Positions 8,176 to 18,613 of a stretch of 64,000 nt of DNA are shown here, piece by piece (the first letter of the stretch is position 1; each line of letters begins with the position of its first letter). Position numbers and translations under genes: made by a program. Source of the DNA: Nocardia jinanensis (lineage in GTDB: Bacteria > Actinomycetota > Actinomycetes > Mycobacteriales > Mycobacteriaceae); NCBI RefSeq assembly GCF_014645735.1, contig NZ_BMMH01000001.1:682001-746000 (forward strand), given 5' to 3'. The notes below the pieces were generated by a model. That model had not been told where the DNA came from and searched no databases. It was given only the letters and a program-made list of their open reading frames with translations.

Positions 8176-9537
8176 GTGTACCGTGCCGTGGTGTTCCTTC
8201 GACAGCTCGAGCCCCGCACTGCTCGAACAACCGCCGACGTGATCCGGTTCGCGCTCTGGCCGCTGGCGGTCATGACCGTGCTGAACCGGGTGTTCATCAA
8301 GGCTGTCAACGGTTTCATCACCGATGACTACAAGCCGGTCTACCAGGCCTCGCTGGATTTCCTGAACGGACGCGAGGTCTACACGTCCAACTTCGACTGG
8401 GTGGATCCGCACTATCTGTATCCGCCCAGCGGCACCCTGCTGATCGCGCCGATCGCGGTGATCGACTACGAGAAGTCGCGCTGGCTGTTCATCCTGCTCA
8501 ACGCTGTCGCCATCCTGATCGCCTGGTACCTGTTGCTGCGGTTGTTCAACTACACCCTGCGCTCGATCGCCGCTCCGGTGCTGCTGCTGGCGATGTTCCT
8601 GTCCGAGACGGTGATCAACACGCTGGTGTTCACCAATGTCAACGGATGCCTGCTGCTGGCGGAGATGCTGTTCCTGATCCTGCTGTTACGACGCCGCGAT
8701 ATATGGGCAGGCGTGGTGCTCGGCCTCAGTATCGCCGTCAAACCGACCCTGGCGCCGCTGCTGCTGATCGCCCTGGTCCGCAAACAGTGGACCCTGGTCG
8801 CCACGGCGGTGACCATCCCGATCGCGCTGACCGCCGTCGCCTGGCCGCTCTCCCGGGATCCGGAACGTTTCTTCACCCGCACCCTGCCGTACCTGTTCGA
8901 GACCCGGGACTATTTCAACAGCGCCATCCCCGGAAACGCGGAGTACTACGGGCTGCCGCCCTGGCTCACCTGGACCATCCGTCTCACGATGGTCGTCCTG
9001 GTGCTGGTCTCGCTGTGGATCCTGTACCGCTACTACCGCTCCGACGAGTTGTTCTTCGTCACGACCGCCTCCGGTGTCCTGCTCACCGCCTCGTGGCTGC
9101 TCGCGTCGCTGGGTCAGATGTACTACTCGATGATGCTGTTCCCGTTCCTCATGTCGGTGGTGCTGCGCAATTCCGTGCTGCGCAACTGGCCGGCCTGGCT
9201 GGCGGTGTTCGGGTTCCTGTCCTACGACAAATGGCTGTCCGACCGCTGGCCCGATATCGGCCGCAACCTGGAGTACCTGCGCATCACCTTCGGCTGGGGC
9301 CTGCTGCTGGTCGTCGTGTTCTGTGTTCTGGGCGACCGGTACCTGGCGGCCCGCCGGGAAGGCCGGTTGCCGAACCTGGACCCGGCGTGGATGGCCGATG
9401 CGCCCGATCCCCGGGACGGCGGCACAGACGGTTTCGCCACGCCGGCACAACCGGGCCGCCCCCCGGCTCCCACCGCACCCTCGACCCCGGAGCCGGCCGG
9501 TACACGCGTCGCCGAGACGCAGAGCGTCCACGGCTGA
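8176..9537 (+). CDS. aftC: Alpha-(1->3)-arabinofuranosyltransferase AftC-like (GT-C membrane protein)
   Basis: This polytopic membrane protein of about 453 residues has roughly ten hydrophobic helices and an acidic/aromatic first loop (FITDDYKPVYQASLDFLNGR, then HYLYPPSG) typical of the GT87/DUF2029 family. By position (after the RibD-like and TAP-like genes, before msrB) it matches Rv2673 AftC, which branches arabinan in arabinogalactan and lipoarabinomannan using decaprenyl-phosphoarabinose. The C-terminal 50 residues are Pro/Ala/Thr-rich and cytosolic or disordered. GTG codons at 8176, 8188 and 8191 are all possible starts. The gene is followed after 35 bp by msrB. Confidence 0.85.
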   Translation: MYRAVVFLRQLEPRTARTTADVIRFALWPLAVMTVLNRVFIKAVNGFITDDYKPVYQASLDFLNGREVYTSNFDWVDPHYLYPPSGTLLIAPIAVIDYEKSRWLFILLNAVAILIAWYLLLRLFNYTLRSIAAPVLLLAMFLSETVINTLVFTNVNGCLLLAEMLFLILLLRRRDIWAGVVLGLSIAVKPTLAPLLLIALVRKQWTLVATAVTIPIALTAVAWPLSRDPERFFTRTLPYLFETRDYFNSAIPGNAEYYGLPPWLTWTIRLTMVVLVLVSLWILYRYYRSDELFFVTTASGVLLTASWLLASLGQMYYSMMLFPFLMSVVLRNSVLRNWPAWLAVFGFLSYDKWLSDRWPDIGRNLEYLRITFGWGLLLVVVFCVLGDRYLAARREGRLPNLDPAWMADAPDPRDGGTDGFATPAQPGRPPAPTAPSTPEPAGTRVAETQSVHG

Positions 9538-9572
9538 GACCCCGCGTCACGCCGACCGCGTAGCGTGGGATC

Positions 9573-10025
9573 ATGAGCTCCGAATCGGATGCGACCGATA
9601 TCTCCCTGCCCGCCCCGAAGATCCAGCTGAGCCCGCAGGAATGGCGCGCGAAGCTGGATCCCGCGGAGTACGCGGTGCTCCGCGAAGCAGGCACCGAGCG
9701 GCCGTTCATCGGCGAATACACCGATACGAAGACCGAAGGGGTCTACAGCTGCCGCGCCTGCGGCGCCGAACTCTTCCGCAGTACGGAGAAGTTCGAATCG
9801 CATTGCGGCTGGCCGTCCTTCTTCGACCCGGCGGCCTCGGAGGCGGTACTGCTGCGCGAGGACGATTCGCTGGGGATGCGCCGTGTCGAAGTGCTGTGCG
9901 CCAACTGCCACAGCCACCTCGGACACGTCTTCGAGGGTGAGGGGTACCCGACACCCACGGACAAGCGGTACTGCATCAACTCGATATCCCTGCGGCTGCA
10001 CCCCTCGACCAGCACAGCGGAGTGA
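9573..10025 (+). CDS. msrB: Peptide-methionine (R)-S-oxide reductase MsrB
   Basis: The 150-residue MsrB reduces the R-epimer of methionine sulfoxide. Two CxxC pairs (CRAC at 60-63, CANC at 109-112) form the structural zinc site. SHCGWPSF, HLGHVF and the catalytic cysteine in KRYCINS (C134) are all in family positions. It is the direct downstream neighbour of aftC, as in M. tuberculosis (Rv2674), and convergent with hemQ. A nested hairpin follows the stop. Confidence 0.96.
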   Translation: MSSESDATDISLPAPKIQLSPQEWRAKLDPAEYAVLREAGTERPFIGEYTDTKTEGVYSCRACGAELFRSTEKFESHCGWPSFFDPAASEAVLLREDDSLGMRRVEVLCANCHSHLGHVFEGEGYPTPTDKRYCINSISLRLHPSTSTAE

Positions 10026-10060
10026 ACTCACCGTTTGCCCAGCGGTACGTTACGTAACGA

Positions 10061-10106
10061 CCACCCGGCCGGCATGCCCCCAGTTCCGGGGGCTCGTATC
10101 GGGTGG
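10061..10106. terminator. Nested hairpin between msrB and hemQ
   Basis: The inner stem is GCCCCC/GGGGGC with a 6-nt loop (10076-10093). The outer arms are CCACCCG (10061-10067) and CGGGTGG (10100-10106). It lies between the ends of convergent genes, so it could terminate both. There is no U-tract, as is usual in actinobacteria. A separate perfect 12-bp palindrome, CGTTACGTAACG, sits at 10048-10059. Confidence 0.55.
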
Positions 10107-10117
10107 CCGTCCGGGAA

Positions 10118-10813
10118 TCAGGGCAGCGCGGCGATGAGCTGGTCGAGTTCGACCCGCGGCCCGGTGTAGAACGGGGTCTCCTCCCGGACGTGCCTCCGGG
10201 CCTCGGTGGCGCGCAGGTCACGCATCAGATCGACGATGCGGTGCAATTCCGGTGCCTCGAACGCCAGAATCCACTCGTAGTCGCCGAGCGCGAACGAGGC
10301 GACGGTATTGGCCCGCACATCGGGATAGCCGCGCGCTTCCTTGCCGTGGTCGGCGAGCATCTTGCGGCGTTCGTCGTCGGGCAGCAGATACCACTCGTAG
10401 GACCGGACGAACGGGTAGACACAGATGTAGTTCCCGGCCTCCTCACCGGCCAGGAACGCCGGGATATGGCTCTTGTTGAACTCCGCGGGCCGGTGCAGTG
10501 CCACATTGCTCCAGACCGGGGTACTGGCCCGGCCGAGTTCGGTGGTGCGCCGGAAATCGGCGTAGGCGGCCTGTAGATCCTCGACCCGTTCGGCGTGGGT
10601 CCACACCATGAAATCGGCGTCGGCGCGCATCCCGGCCACGTCGTACACGCCGCGCACCACGACCCCGCGATCGGCCAGGCCGTCGAAGAACTCGCGGGCC
10701 TCCTTCAGCGCCGTCGCGCGGTCGTCCCCCAGGGCTCCGGGCCGTACCTGGTACACGGAGAACATGAGATAGCGGATGCTGGAGTTGAGAGACTGGTAAT
10801 CGAGTCGCGCCAT
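10118..10813 (-). CDS. hemQ: Coproheme decarboxylase HemQ (ChdC)
   Basis: The 231-residue protein is of the chlorite-dismutase-like family. It converts coproheme to protoheme in the coproporphyrin-dependent haem pathway of Gram-positives. The YLMFSVYQV start, [16 protein letters not shown] segment (conserved Tyr at about 129/133) and the proximal haem ligand His156 in [10 protein letters not shown] match the family, as does the length. It is the last gene of the hemE-hemY-hemQ run, 24 bp after hemY, which supports the same pathway. Confidence 0.95.
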   Translation of the reverse strand: MARLDYQSLNSSIRYLMFSVYQVRPGALGDDRATALKEAREFFDGLADRGVVVRGVYDVAGMRADADFMVWTHAERVEDLQAAYADFRRTTELGRASTPVWSNVALHRPAEFNKSHIPAFLAGEEAGNYICVYPFVRSYEWYLLPDDERRKMLADHGKEARGYPDVRANTVASFALGDYEWILAFEAPELHRIVDLMRDLRATEARRHVREETPFYTGPRVELDQLIAALP

Positions 10814-10837
10814 GGCCCCATCGTGCCACTCGCCCGA

Positions 10838-12265
10838 TCACCTACGAGGCGGGGCCGGGCCATCGGGTACCCGCCCCACCACCTCCGCTACGCCGTGGGA
10901 CGGCCTTCGGGCCGATGCCGTGGTCCCGGCCGCGGCGATACGGGCCGCCGCTCGCGTCGCCGCCGCGACGCAGGCCGGTACACCGACACCGTGCAGATAG
11001 GCACCGGTCACCGCGAGATCGTCGAAACCGGCCAGCGCGGATTCGATTTCGGCGATCCGTTCGGTGTGGCCCGGTGCGTACTGAGCGAGCCCACCCGGCC
11101 AGCGCTGCACGATCGCGGAACGCGGGATGATCGGCGCCCCTGTCACCGTCGCCAGATCGGCGGTGGCGGCATCGATGAGCTCGGCGTCGGACAGGCCCAG
11201 CACCGCGTCGTCCCCGAAACGACCGAAGGACACCCGCACCAGCGCCGTACCGCGCGCGGCCAGATGCGCCCATTTCCGGCTGGACAGGGTGAACGCCTTG
11301 GCCCGCAGCGGTTCCCCGGTCGCGACCAGAACACCCGAATTCGGCGGCAGTGCTGTGTCCTTCGGCAACTCGAGCGCGACCAGCGCCGAGGAGGACAGCT
11401 CGATCCCGGCGGCGGCGTTCGCCGCCGCGGGCGCGATATCGACCAGCAGCCGGGCCGTCACCGGGGCCGGGGTCGCGAGCACGACCGCCTCGAACTCCCC
11501 GATCGGATCCACCGCCCATCCGCCGGATACCCGCCGGAGACCGGTGATCGCGGTCTCCTGGACGGTCACCGCCGCGGTATGCGCGGCCAAAGCCGCCAGC
11601 AGCGCGCCGTAGCCGTCGCGCAGCGCGCCGAAGACCGGTGCGTCCGACGGCGGGGGCAGCACGGCCGATACCGCTTCGGTGAGGCTCTCCGCGCCCCCGT
11701 CCAGCGCGGCCGCCAGCGTGGGCAGTGCCGCCCGTACCCCGATGGAGCGGGCGCTGCCCGCGTACACACCGCCGAGCAGCGGGTCGACACTGCGCGCCAC
11801 GGTCTGCTCCCCGAACCGGTCGGCCACCAGCGAGTGGACATCGGTATCGGTGCCGGGCCGCCAGGTCAGCGGCCGCTCGGGTTCGGCGGCGATCCGTGCG
11901 ACCGTCTCGGCGTCGACCAGCCCCGCCACGGCTGCCGCCGTCGCCGGGATACCCATCAGGGTTCGTCCGGGCAGCGGATGGGTCCGCCCACCCGACCAGA
12001 TCAGCGGGCGCAGACCGGCCGGATGTACCAGTTGATCGGCGATACCGAGTTCGCGCAGCAGTTCCGGGACCTCCGGGCGGCGGCCGACGAACGCCTCGGC
12101 CCCCAGGTCGAACGGCTCACCGGCGATCTCGCTGGTCCGCAGAACCCCGCCGATCCGGTCCCGGATATCGGCCACGGTGATCGCGGCCGATTCCCCCAGC
12201 GACCGGCGCAACCGGTACGCCGCGACGAGCCCGCTGATCCCCCCACCGACCACCGCGATTCTCAT
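10838..12265 (-). CDS. hemY: Coproporphyrinogen III/protoporphyrinogen oxidase HemY (CgoX)
   Basis: The 475-residue FAD enzyme begins MRIAVVGGGISGLVAAYRL, with the dinucleotide-binding GxGxxG at residues 7-12. The C-terminal YAPGHTERI and GVGVPACVAA segments are typical of HemG/HemY oxidases. In organisms with HemQ this enzyme normally oxidises coproporphyrinogen III. The ATG at 12265 starts directly at the FAD motif; the open frame extends 16 codons upstream without similarity. It sits between hemE and hemQ on the same strand. Confidence 0.94.
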   Translation of the reverse strand: MRIAVVGGGISGLVAAYRLRRSLGESAAITVADIRDRIGGVLRTSEIAGEPFDLGAEAFVGRRPEVPELLRELGIADQLVHPAGLRPLIWSGGRTHPLPGRTLMGIPATAAAVAGLVDAETVARIAAEPERPLTWRPGTDTDVHSLVADRFGEQTVARSVDPLLGGVYAGSARSIGVRAALPTLAAALDGGAESLTEAVSAVLPPPSDAPVFGALRDGYGALLAALAAHTAAVTVQETAITGLRRVSGGWAVDPIGEFEAVVLATPAPVTARLLVDIAPAAANAAAGIELSSSALVALELPKDTALPPNSGVLVATGEPLRAKAFTLSSRKWAHLAARGTALVRVSFGRFGDDAVLGLSDAELIDAATADLATVTGAPIIPRSAIVQRWPGGLAQYAPGHTERIAEIESALAGFDDLAVTGAYLHGVGVPACVAAATRAAARIAAAGTTASARRPSHGVAEVVGRVPDGPAPPRR

Positions 12266-12387
12266 ACCCCGACCGTATCCGGCGTCTCCGCGCCCGGAGA
12301 TCCCACCCTCCACGCACAGACCGGGCGGATAACCCGGCCCCGGACGGGATGCCGCGACAGCCGCGTCACCGGTGCGGGTTCGTGCCG

Positions 12388-12407
12388 CCGCGGGCCTGCG
12401 CCCGCGG
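12388..12407 (-). terminator. GC-rich hairpin 3' of hemE
   Basis: CCGCGGGC and GCCCGCGG are perfect 8-bp arms around a CTGC loop, beginning 5 bp past the hemE stop in its direction of transcription. It may attenuate read-through from hemE into hemY, which lies 147 bp further on, rather than end the operon fully. No U-run follows. Confidence 0.5.
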
Positions 12408-12412
12408 TCGCC

Positions 12413-13468
12413 TCACAATTCGTGGACCAGCTCGACCAGCGCGGTCAGCACCCCCGGGTCGGTCTCGGGGGGCACACCGTGGCCCAGATTGAAGATATGA
12501 CCCGCGGCCCCCAAAGCAATGGCCGCATCCGCCTCCTCGGCGATCCGGCGTGCCTCGGCCTCCACCACCGGCCAGCCCGCGAAGAGCACCGCCGGATCGA
12601 GGTTGCCCTGCAACGCTTTCCCGGCACCGACCCGGCGCACCGCTTCGGTCAGCGGCAACCGCCAATCGACGCCGACCACATCGGCGCCGGCCTCACCCAT
12701 CGCACCGAGCAGTTCTCCGGTGCCCACCCCGAAGTGGATCTTGGGCACATCGGCCTCGGCGAGTTCGGCGAACACCCGCTCCGAATGCGGCAGCACATAG
12801 CGGCGGTAATCGGCCAGCGATAGCGCCCCGGCCCACGAATCGAACAGTTGCAGCGCGTCGACCCCGGCCTCGAGCTGGGCGCGCAGGAACACGATGGTCA
12901 TATCGGTGAGCGCGCCGAGCAGCGCGTGCCAGGCCGTCGGATCGCCGTACATCATGGCCTTGGTGCGCTCGTGGTGTTTGCTGGGGCCGCCCTCCACCAG
13001 ATACGACGCCAGCGTGAACGGCGCGCCCGCGAAACCGATGAGCGGGGTCTGCCCGAGTTCGCCCACCAGCAGCCGCACCCCGTCGGTGACCGCGCCCACT
13101 TCCTCGGGCCGCAGCCGCGGCAGCGCCTGCACATCGGCGGCCGTACGCACCGGCGCGGCCACCACCGGGCCGACACCCGGCACGATATCGAGATCGATTC
13201 CGGCCGCCTTGAGCGGAACGACGATATCGGAGAACAGAATGGCCGCGTCGACTCCGTGGCGGCGGATCGGCTGCATGGTGATCTCGCAGACGAGTTCGGG
13301 GTCGAAACACGACTGCAGCATCCCGACACCCGCCCGGACCTCGCGGTATTCCGGCAGCGACCGGCCCGCCTGGCGCATGAACCACACCGGCCGCCGGACC
13401 GGTGCGGCGCCGGTGGCGGCGGCCAGGAACGGGGCATCGGACAACCGGCGGCGCGTATATGTGCTCAT
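12413..13468 (-). CDS. hemE: Uroporphyrinogen decarboxylase HemE
   Basis: The 351-residue enzyme decarboxylates uroporphyrinogen III to coproporphyrinogen III. The N-terminal signature [17 protein letters not shown] is the substrate-binding arginine loop. [17 protein letters not shown] and [18 protein letters not shown] are the other family signatures, and [15 protein letters not shown] ends the protein. The ATG at 13468 gives the standard length; an open frame continues upstream but lacks similarity. First gene of the hemE-hemY-hemQ run. Confidence 0.97.
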   Translation of the reverse strand: MSTYTRRRLSDAPFLAAATGAAPVRRPVWFMRQAGRSLPEYREVRAGVGMLQSCFDPELVCEITMQPIRRHGVDAAILFSDIVVPLKAAGIDLDIVPGVGPVVAAPVRTAADVQALPRLRPEEVGAVTDGVRLLVGELGQTPLIGFAGAPFTLASYLVEGGPSKHHERTKAMMYGDPTAWHALLGALTDMTIVFLRAQLEAGVDALQLFDSWAGALSLADYRRYVLPHSERVFAELAEADVPKIHFGVGTGELLGAMGEAGADVVGVDWRLPLTEAVRRVGAGKALQGNLDPAVLFAGWPVVEAEARRIAEEADAAIALGAAGHIFNLGHGVPPETDPGVLTALVELVHEL

Positions 13469-13689
13469 CACCCGCCATCGTATGCGGCCGCGCGCGACCC
13501 GGCGCGCACGCCCGCACACCACCGCCGGGATCACCGACCACCCGCGATCCGCCGTCCTGGGCGGTGAGTAGCTGCTCTCCCGGGCGGGTTGCGCGGTGTT
13601 TACCACGAGGGGCCGCGCCCACGCAGCAACAACGGTCGCCCGGCGCGCCTCCGCGCGCCCCGGGTGCTACAGGTCTACCGTCATTCCCC

Positions 13690-14325
13690 GTGACACCGCT
13701 CGATATCCGCGACGGCGCACCCGACGACGGGTCCGGCGACGAACCCGCATCGTTTCGTGCTGCCGTCTCGGCGATGGGCGCCGCGTCCGTACACCCGCGG
13801 ATCGAGCTGTCCCCGATCCGTCCGCCGCAGCGTCTCGCCCCCTACTCCTACGCGCTCGGCGCCGAGGTGATCCACGAGGACTCGCCCGTCGTACCGATCG
13901 ATTCCGACGGGGACGCCTTCGGGCGCCTCATTCTGCTCCACGACCCCAACGGCGACGAGGCGTGGCACGGCGTGTTCCGCCTGGTCGCCTATATCCAGGC
14001 CGATATCGACGGCGCGCTGGCCGCCGATCCGCTGCTGCCGGAGGTCGCCTGGAGCTGGCTGGTGGACGCCCTGGAATCGAGGGAGGGACCGTTCACCGCG
14101 CTCGGCGGAACGGTGACCTCCACCAGTTCGGTGCGCTACGGCGATATCGCCGGTCCACCGCGGGCGCACCAGCTGGAACTGCGGGCATCGTGGACCGCCC
14201 GCACCACCGAGATGCGACCCCATGTGGAAGCGTTCGGGGAAGTCCTGGCCTACGCGGCGGGTCTGCCACCGGCCGGGATCACCGATCTGCGCCCCTCCCC
14301 GGCCGGCGATACCGACCGTGGTTGA
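13690..14325 (+). CDS. DUF3000 family protein
   Basis: This 211-residue protein is of the actinobacterial DUF3000 family (Rv2680-like). SPIRPPQRLAPYSYALGAE, GRLILLHDPNGDEAWHG and WSWLVDALES are recognisable conserved blocks. No signal peptide, membrane segment or catalytic motif is visible. The GTG at 13690 is the first plausible start after the divergent hemE, and gives family length. It is followed after 38 bp by the RNase D-like gene, so the two are probably cotranscribed. Function unknown. Confidence 0.8.
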   Translation: MTPLDIRDGAPDDGSGDEPASFRAAVSAMGAASVHPRIELSPIRPPQRLAPYSYALGAEVIHEDSPVVPIDSDGDAFGRLILLHDPNGDEAWHGVFRLVAYIQADIDGALAADPLLPEVAWSWLVDALESREGPFTALGGTVTSTSSVRYGDIAGPPRAHQLELRASWTARTTEMRPHVEAFGEVLAYAAGLPPAGITDLRPSPAGDTDRG

Positions 14326-14363
14326 AACTCGGCGGTAGACCCGGCCACGTAGAGTGGCCCTTT

Positions 14364-15731
14364 ATGCCGGTAGTAGAGGAGCCCGAACACCTGTCCGGTG
14401 ACCACCCGGATGGTGGCACCGGCTTGCCTCCGGCGTTCGATCCGGAGCCACGGGACGACGCTGCCGCGTCTGGGCCCGAATCCGATCCGTCCGAGCCCAC
14501 GGCCGTTCCGCTGCTGGTCCCCGCCGAAGGAATACCCTCGGTCTGCCGTACCGCCGAGGCCGTGGCCGAGGCCGCCGAACGTCTCGCCGCCGGTTCCGGG
14601 CCGCTGGCGGTGGACGCCGAACGGGCCTCGGGTTTCCGGTACTCGTCGCGGGCGTACCTGATCCAGTTGCGCCGGGCGGGCGCGGGCACCGTGCTCATCG
14701 ATCCGATACCGGTAGCCGATGCGCTGGCGCCACTGGCCGCGGCCATCAACGGCCTGGAGTGGATTCTGCATTCCGCCGACCAGGACTTACCCGGTCTGGG
14801 CGAATTGGGGCTGCGGCCGGCGGCATTGTTCGATACCGAACTGGGCGGGCGACTGGCCGGATTCCCCCGGGTCGGTCTGGCGGCCATGGTCGAGCAGTTG
14901 CTCGGCCGGGCGCTGCGCAAAGGGCACGGCGCCGCGGACTGGTCCACCCGGCCCCTGCCGGAGGCCTGGCTCAACTATGCCGCGCTGGATGTGGAACTGC
15001 TGATCGAACTCCGCGCGGCCGTGGCCGCATCATTGGCCGAACAGGGTAAAACCGAATGGGCCGCGCAGGAATTCGAACATATCCGGCTACTCGAACCCTC
15101 CGCGCCGAAGCCGGACCGCTGGCGGCGCACCTCCGGAATCCATACCCTGCGCCGGGCCCGTCAGCTGGCGATCGTGCGCGAGCTGTGGACCACCCGCGAC
15201 ACCCTGGCGCGCAGCCGGGATATCGCGCCGTCGCGGATCCTGCCGGATTCCGCGATCATCGCGGCCGCGAAAGCCGACCCTGCGTCCATCGGGCAACTGC
15301 GGGAGCTACCGGTCTTCGGCGGCCCACGTCAGCGCCGCTACTCCCGCGAATGGCTGGGTGCGGTGGAACGCGCCCGCCTGCTGCCGGACGAGGACCTGCC
15401 GCGGATGAGTCAGCCCTACGACGGCCCGCCACCGGTGAACCGCTGGGAACGCCGCGATCCCGCGGCCGCGGCCCGGCTGGCCCGGGCCCGCGCGGTGATG
15501 AACCGGATATCCGAGCAGGTCGCGGTGCCGGTGGAGAATCTGCTCTCCCCCGATCTGGTACGCCGGCTGTGCTGGGACGGTCTGTCCGATTACCGCAGCG
15601 ACCCGGAGGCCGCCGGCGCGGTCGCCACGGCGGTCGACGGTTTCCTGAAAACCCACGGTGCCCGGCCCTGGCAGCGGGAACTCGCCGCCGAGCCGCTCAC
15701 GACCGCCTTGAGCGACCAGCCCGAGAATTGA
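14364..15731 (+). CDS. RNase D-like 3'-5' exonuclease with HRDC domain
   Basis: The 455-residue protein has a DEDDy exonuclease domain (residues about 50-260): LAVDAERASGFRYS gives the D-x-E motif, ILHSADQDL the second Asp and YAALDVELL the Y-x-x-x-D motif. An HRDC domain follows (LRRARQLAIVRELW, then SRILPDSAIIAAA), and a C-terminal second helical module. The domain order is that of RNase D, which trims tRNA and other RNA 3' ends. The first 50 residues are acidic/Pro-rich. Position matches Rv2681. Confidence 0.9.
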   Translation: MPVVEEPEHLSGDHPDGGTGLPPAFDPEPRDDAAASGPESDPSEPTAVPLLVPAEGIPSVCRTAEAVAEAAERLAAGSGPLAVDAERASGFRYSSRAYLIQLRRAGAGTVLIDPIPVADALAPLAAAINGLEWILHSADQDLPGLGELGLRPAALFDTELGGRLAGFPRVGLAAMVEQLLGRALRKGHGAADWSTRPLPEAWLNYAALDVELLIELRAAVAASLAEQGKTEWAAQEFEHIRLLEPSAPKPDRWRRTSGIHTLRRARQLAIVRELWTTRDTLARSRDIAPSRILPDSAIIAAAKADPASIGQLRELPVFGGPRQRRYSREWLGAVERARLLPDEDLPRMSQPYDGPPPVNRWERRDPAAAARLARARAVMNRISEQVAVPVENLLSPDLVRRLCWDGLSDYRSDPEAAGAVATAVDGFLKTHGARPWQRELAAEPLTTALSDQPEN

Positions 15732-15794
15732 CAGCCGACGCCTCGGCGCGCCCCCGGCAGCGCCGCGTGCGCTACCGGTCCCGCACGCCCGCGG

Positions 15795-17693
15795 TCAGGG
15801 CGCGTCCAGCCAGCCGGTGACGCGACGGGCGATATCGGGGGCGGTGAGGCCGAGTTCCTGCCGGACCTGGGAGATACTGCCGTGGTCCAGGAACTCCTGC
15901 GGGATACCGATATCCCGCGCGGGTACATCCAGTCCCGAGGCGCGCAGCCGGGCCGAAACGGTCGCGCCGATCCCGCCGTGCAGGCCGCTGTCCTCCAAGG
16001 TCACCACCAGGCGGTAGTTCTCGGCCAGTTTGACGATGGTGTCGGAGACCGGCAGCACCCAGCGCGGATCGATGACCGTAGCGGTGATTCCGTCGGCCTC
16101 CAGCAGCTCCGCGGCCTGCAGCGCGGCCGGTACCAGCGCACCGACGGCCACGAACAGCACATCACCACGCTGGGCCTGCGCCGACGGTCCCTCGCGGTCC
16201 GGCAGCCACAGCACATCCACGCCGTCGAGCCGTTCCATCGCCCGGATATCGGCGCCCACATTGTCCTTGGGGAACCGCAATGCCGTCGGGCCGTCGCTCA
16301 CCGCGAGCGCCTCGGTCAGTTCCTCGGCCAGGGTCGCGGCGTCGCGCGGCGCGGCGACCCGCATACCCGGCACGATGCCGAGCAGCGATAGATCCCACAT
16401 GCCGTTGTGGCTGGCGCCGTCCGCGCCGGTGATACCGGCGCGGTCGAGTACCAGAGTGACCGGTTGTTTCAGCAGGGCGATATCCATCAGCAGCTGATCG
16501 AAGGCCCGGTTGAGGAAGGTCGAGTAGATGGCGACCACCGGATGCAGCCCGCCGAGCGCGAGACCCGACGCGGAAGCGAGCGCGTGCTGTTCGGCGATAC
16601 CGACATCGAAGAGCCGGTCCGGGAAGCGATCACCGAACGCGGACAACCCGGTGGGCCCCGGCATGGCCGCCGTGATCGCGACGATGTCCTCGCGGCGCTC
16701 GGCGTGGGCGATGAGTTCTCTGGAGAACACCGAGGTCCAGCTGACCGCGGTCCCGGTGCTCACGGATTCGCCGGTGAGCGGGTCGATGGGGCCGCAGGCG
16801 TGCATCTGATCGGCCTCGTGGTTCTCGGCCGGTTCGTAACCGTGGCCCTTCTGTGTGACCGCGTGCACCACCACCGGCCCGCCGAAATCTTTGGCGTGGC
16901 GCAGCGCCGATTCGAGCGCGATGAGATCGTGCCCGTCGACCGGACCGACGTATTTGAGGCCGAGATCGCTGAAGAGCTCTTGCGGGCTCACCGCGTCCTT
17001 TATCCCGGCCTTCACCGCGTGCACCATCGAGTACGCGGAATCCCCCACGCCAGGAATGCTTTTCAGGAATCGGCGACCGGTGTCGAGCATATGCTCGTAC
17101 ACCGGCTGGGTGCGCAGCGCGGTGAGCCGATCGGCCAGCCCGCCGATTGTGGGTGCGTAGGAGCGGCCGTTGTCGTTGACCACGATCACCACCGGGCGGT
17201 CTTCGCCGGCGGCGATATTGTTCAGGGCCTCCCAGCACATCCCGCCGGTGAGTGCCCCGTCACCGACCACGGCCACGACGTGACGGTCCTGTCCGGTGAG
17301 CGCGAACGCCTTGGCCAGACCGTCGGCATAGGACAGCGACGCCGAAGCGTGTGAGGACTCCACCCAATCGTGTTCGCTCTCGGAGCGGCTCGGATAACCC
17401 GACAGGCCGTCCTTGCGTCGCAGGGTGTCGAACCGGTCCTTGCGACCGGTCACGATCTTGTGCACATAGGCCTGATGCCCGGTGTCGAAGATCAACGGGT
17501 CGGCGGGCGAATCGAAAACCCGGTGCAGGGCGAGGGTGAGCTCCACCACCCCGAGGTTGGGTCCCAGGTGCCCGCCGGTGACGGCGACCTTGTGCACCAG
17601 GAATTCGCGGATCTCGGCCGCCAGCTCCCGCAGTTGCGGTGCCGAGAGCCGACGCACGTCTTCGGGCGTATCGACCCGGGAAAGCACTCCCAC
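15795..17693 (-). CDS. dxs: 1-deoxy-D-xylulose-5-phosphate synthase
   Basis: The 632-residue TPP enzyme makes DXP from pyruvate and glyceraldehyde-3-phosphate, the first step of the MEP isoprenoid pathway. The conserved [27 protein letters not shown] (His region) and the TPP motif [16 protein letters not shown] are present, as are the pyrimidine- and transketolase-C domains. The length is standard. A GGAGGGAG ribosome site precedes the GTG start. Divergent from the SIMPL gene with a 231-bp intergenic region. Confidence 0.97.
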   Translation of the reverse strand: MGVLSRVDTPEDVRRLSAPQLRELAAEIREFLVHKVAVTGGHLGPNLGVVELTLALHRVFDSPADPLIFDTGHQAYVHKIVTGRKDRFDTLRRKDGLSGYPSRSESEHDWVESSHASASLSYADGLAKAFALTGQDRHVVAVVGDGALTGGMCWEALNNIAAGEDRPVVIVVNDNGRSYAPTIGGLADRLTALRTQPVYEHMLDTGRRFLKSIPGVGDSAYSMVHAVKAGIKDAVSPQELFSDLGLKYVGPVDGHDLIALESALRHAKDFGGPVVVHAVTQKGHGYEPAENHEADQMHACGPIDPLTGESVSTGTAVSWTSVFSRELIAHAERREDIVAITAAMPGPTGLSAFGDRFPDRLFDVGIAEQHALASASGLALGGLHPVVAIYSTFLNRAFDQLLMDIALLKQPVTLVLDRAGITGADGASHNGMWDLSLLGIVPGMRVAAPRDAATLAEELTEALAVSDGPTALRFPKDNVGADIRAMERLDGVDVLWLPDREGPSAQAQRGDVLFVAVGALVPAALQAAELLEADGITATVIDPRWVLPVSDTIVKLAENYRLVVTLEDSGLHGGIGATVSARLRASGLDVPARDIGIPQEFLDHGSISQVRQELGLTAPDIARRVTGWLDAP

Positions 17694-17924
17694 CTGATTC
17701 GCTCCCTCCGGATAGCGCAGTTGATCCGACCAGTCTAGGAGCCGCGGCCGACTGCACCACCCGGGCGGCGCGCCGTACGCGCCTCCGCACCGGGCCGGAA
17801 CCGCGGTCCGGCGTATCGGTCCAGCCTAAGGTGAGTAGCGGGTGCCGCGCGAACCGCGTCCGGCCGCAGGCCCCGGGACAGCGGCGCACCGACGGGCGCC
17901 GGAGACCGATCACGAGGAGACCGG

Positions 17925-18590
17925 ATGACCCAGCCGCAGGTGGGAACGGTGACCGTATTCGGGTACGGCAGCGTACGTGCCGCCCCCGACCTGATCGTGC
18001 TGACGATAGGCGTCGAATGTCGCGCGAGCACCGTGGCCCTGGCCTACGACCGGGCCGGCCGGAGCGTGACGGCATTGACGTCCGCGCTGCGCGAGGACGG
18101 CGTCCCGGGCTCCGATATCGATACCGGCATGCTCTCGGTGCGCTCGGATACCGCCTGGCAGGACGGCACTTCACGGGTTATCGGCTATATCGCGACCAGC
18201 TCGCTCACGGTCACCCTCGCGGCCGCGGCCGATCCCGCGCGCCCGGCCCCGTCGGAGATCGTCGCCCATGCCGTGGCGGCGGGCGGCGACGACGCGCGGC
18301 TGGGTGGTCTGCGGCACACCTTCGCCGACCGGGAGCGTCTACTGGAGCGCGCGCGTGACGCCGCATGGGACAACGCACTGGACAAGGCGCGGCAGTACGC
18401 CCGGCGCGCCGCGCGCGAGCTGGGATCCGTGCTCGAGATCACCGAACACACCACCGCGCCGCCCCCGCAGCAGCCCGCCGAACCCGGCGGCATCCGCTTG
18501 GTCGCCGCGTCCGCCCCGGCGGCGGTTCCGATCGAATCGGGTGAAACCGAGATCAGCGCGACGTTGCGGGCGACCTGGCAGCTGAAGTAG
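17925..18590 (+). CDS. SIMPL (DUF541) domain protein
   Basis: The 221-residue protein opens with VTVFGYGSVRAAPDLIVLTIGVE, the signature start of the SIMPL/DUF541 family, and ends with ETEISATLRATWQL, the family's final strand. No signal peptide is seen, so it is predicted cytosolic, unlike many proteobacterial members. The molecular role of the family is poorly defined. It lies convergent with the TrmA-like gene, 23 bp apart. Confidence 0.85.
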   Translation: MTQPQVGTVTVFGYGSVRAAPDLIVLTIGVECRASTVALAYDRAGRSVTALTSALREDGVPGSDIDTGMLSVRSDTAWQDGTSRVIGYIATSSLTVTLAAAADPARPAPSEIVAHAVAAGGDDARLGGLRHTFADRERLLERARDAAWDNALDKARQYARRAARELGSVLEITEHTTAPPPQQPAEPGGIRLVAASAPAAVPIESGETEISATLRATWQLK

Positions 18591-18613
18591 GCGCGCGTCG
18601 GCGCCCGGGACGC

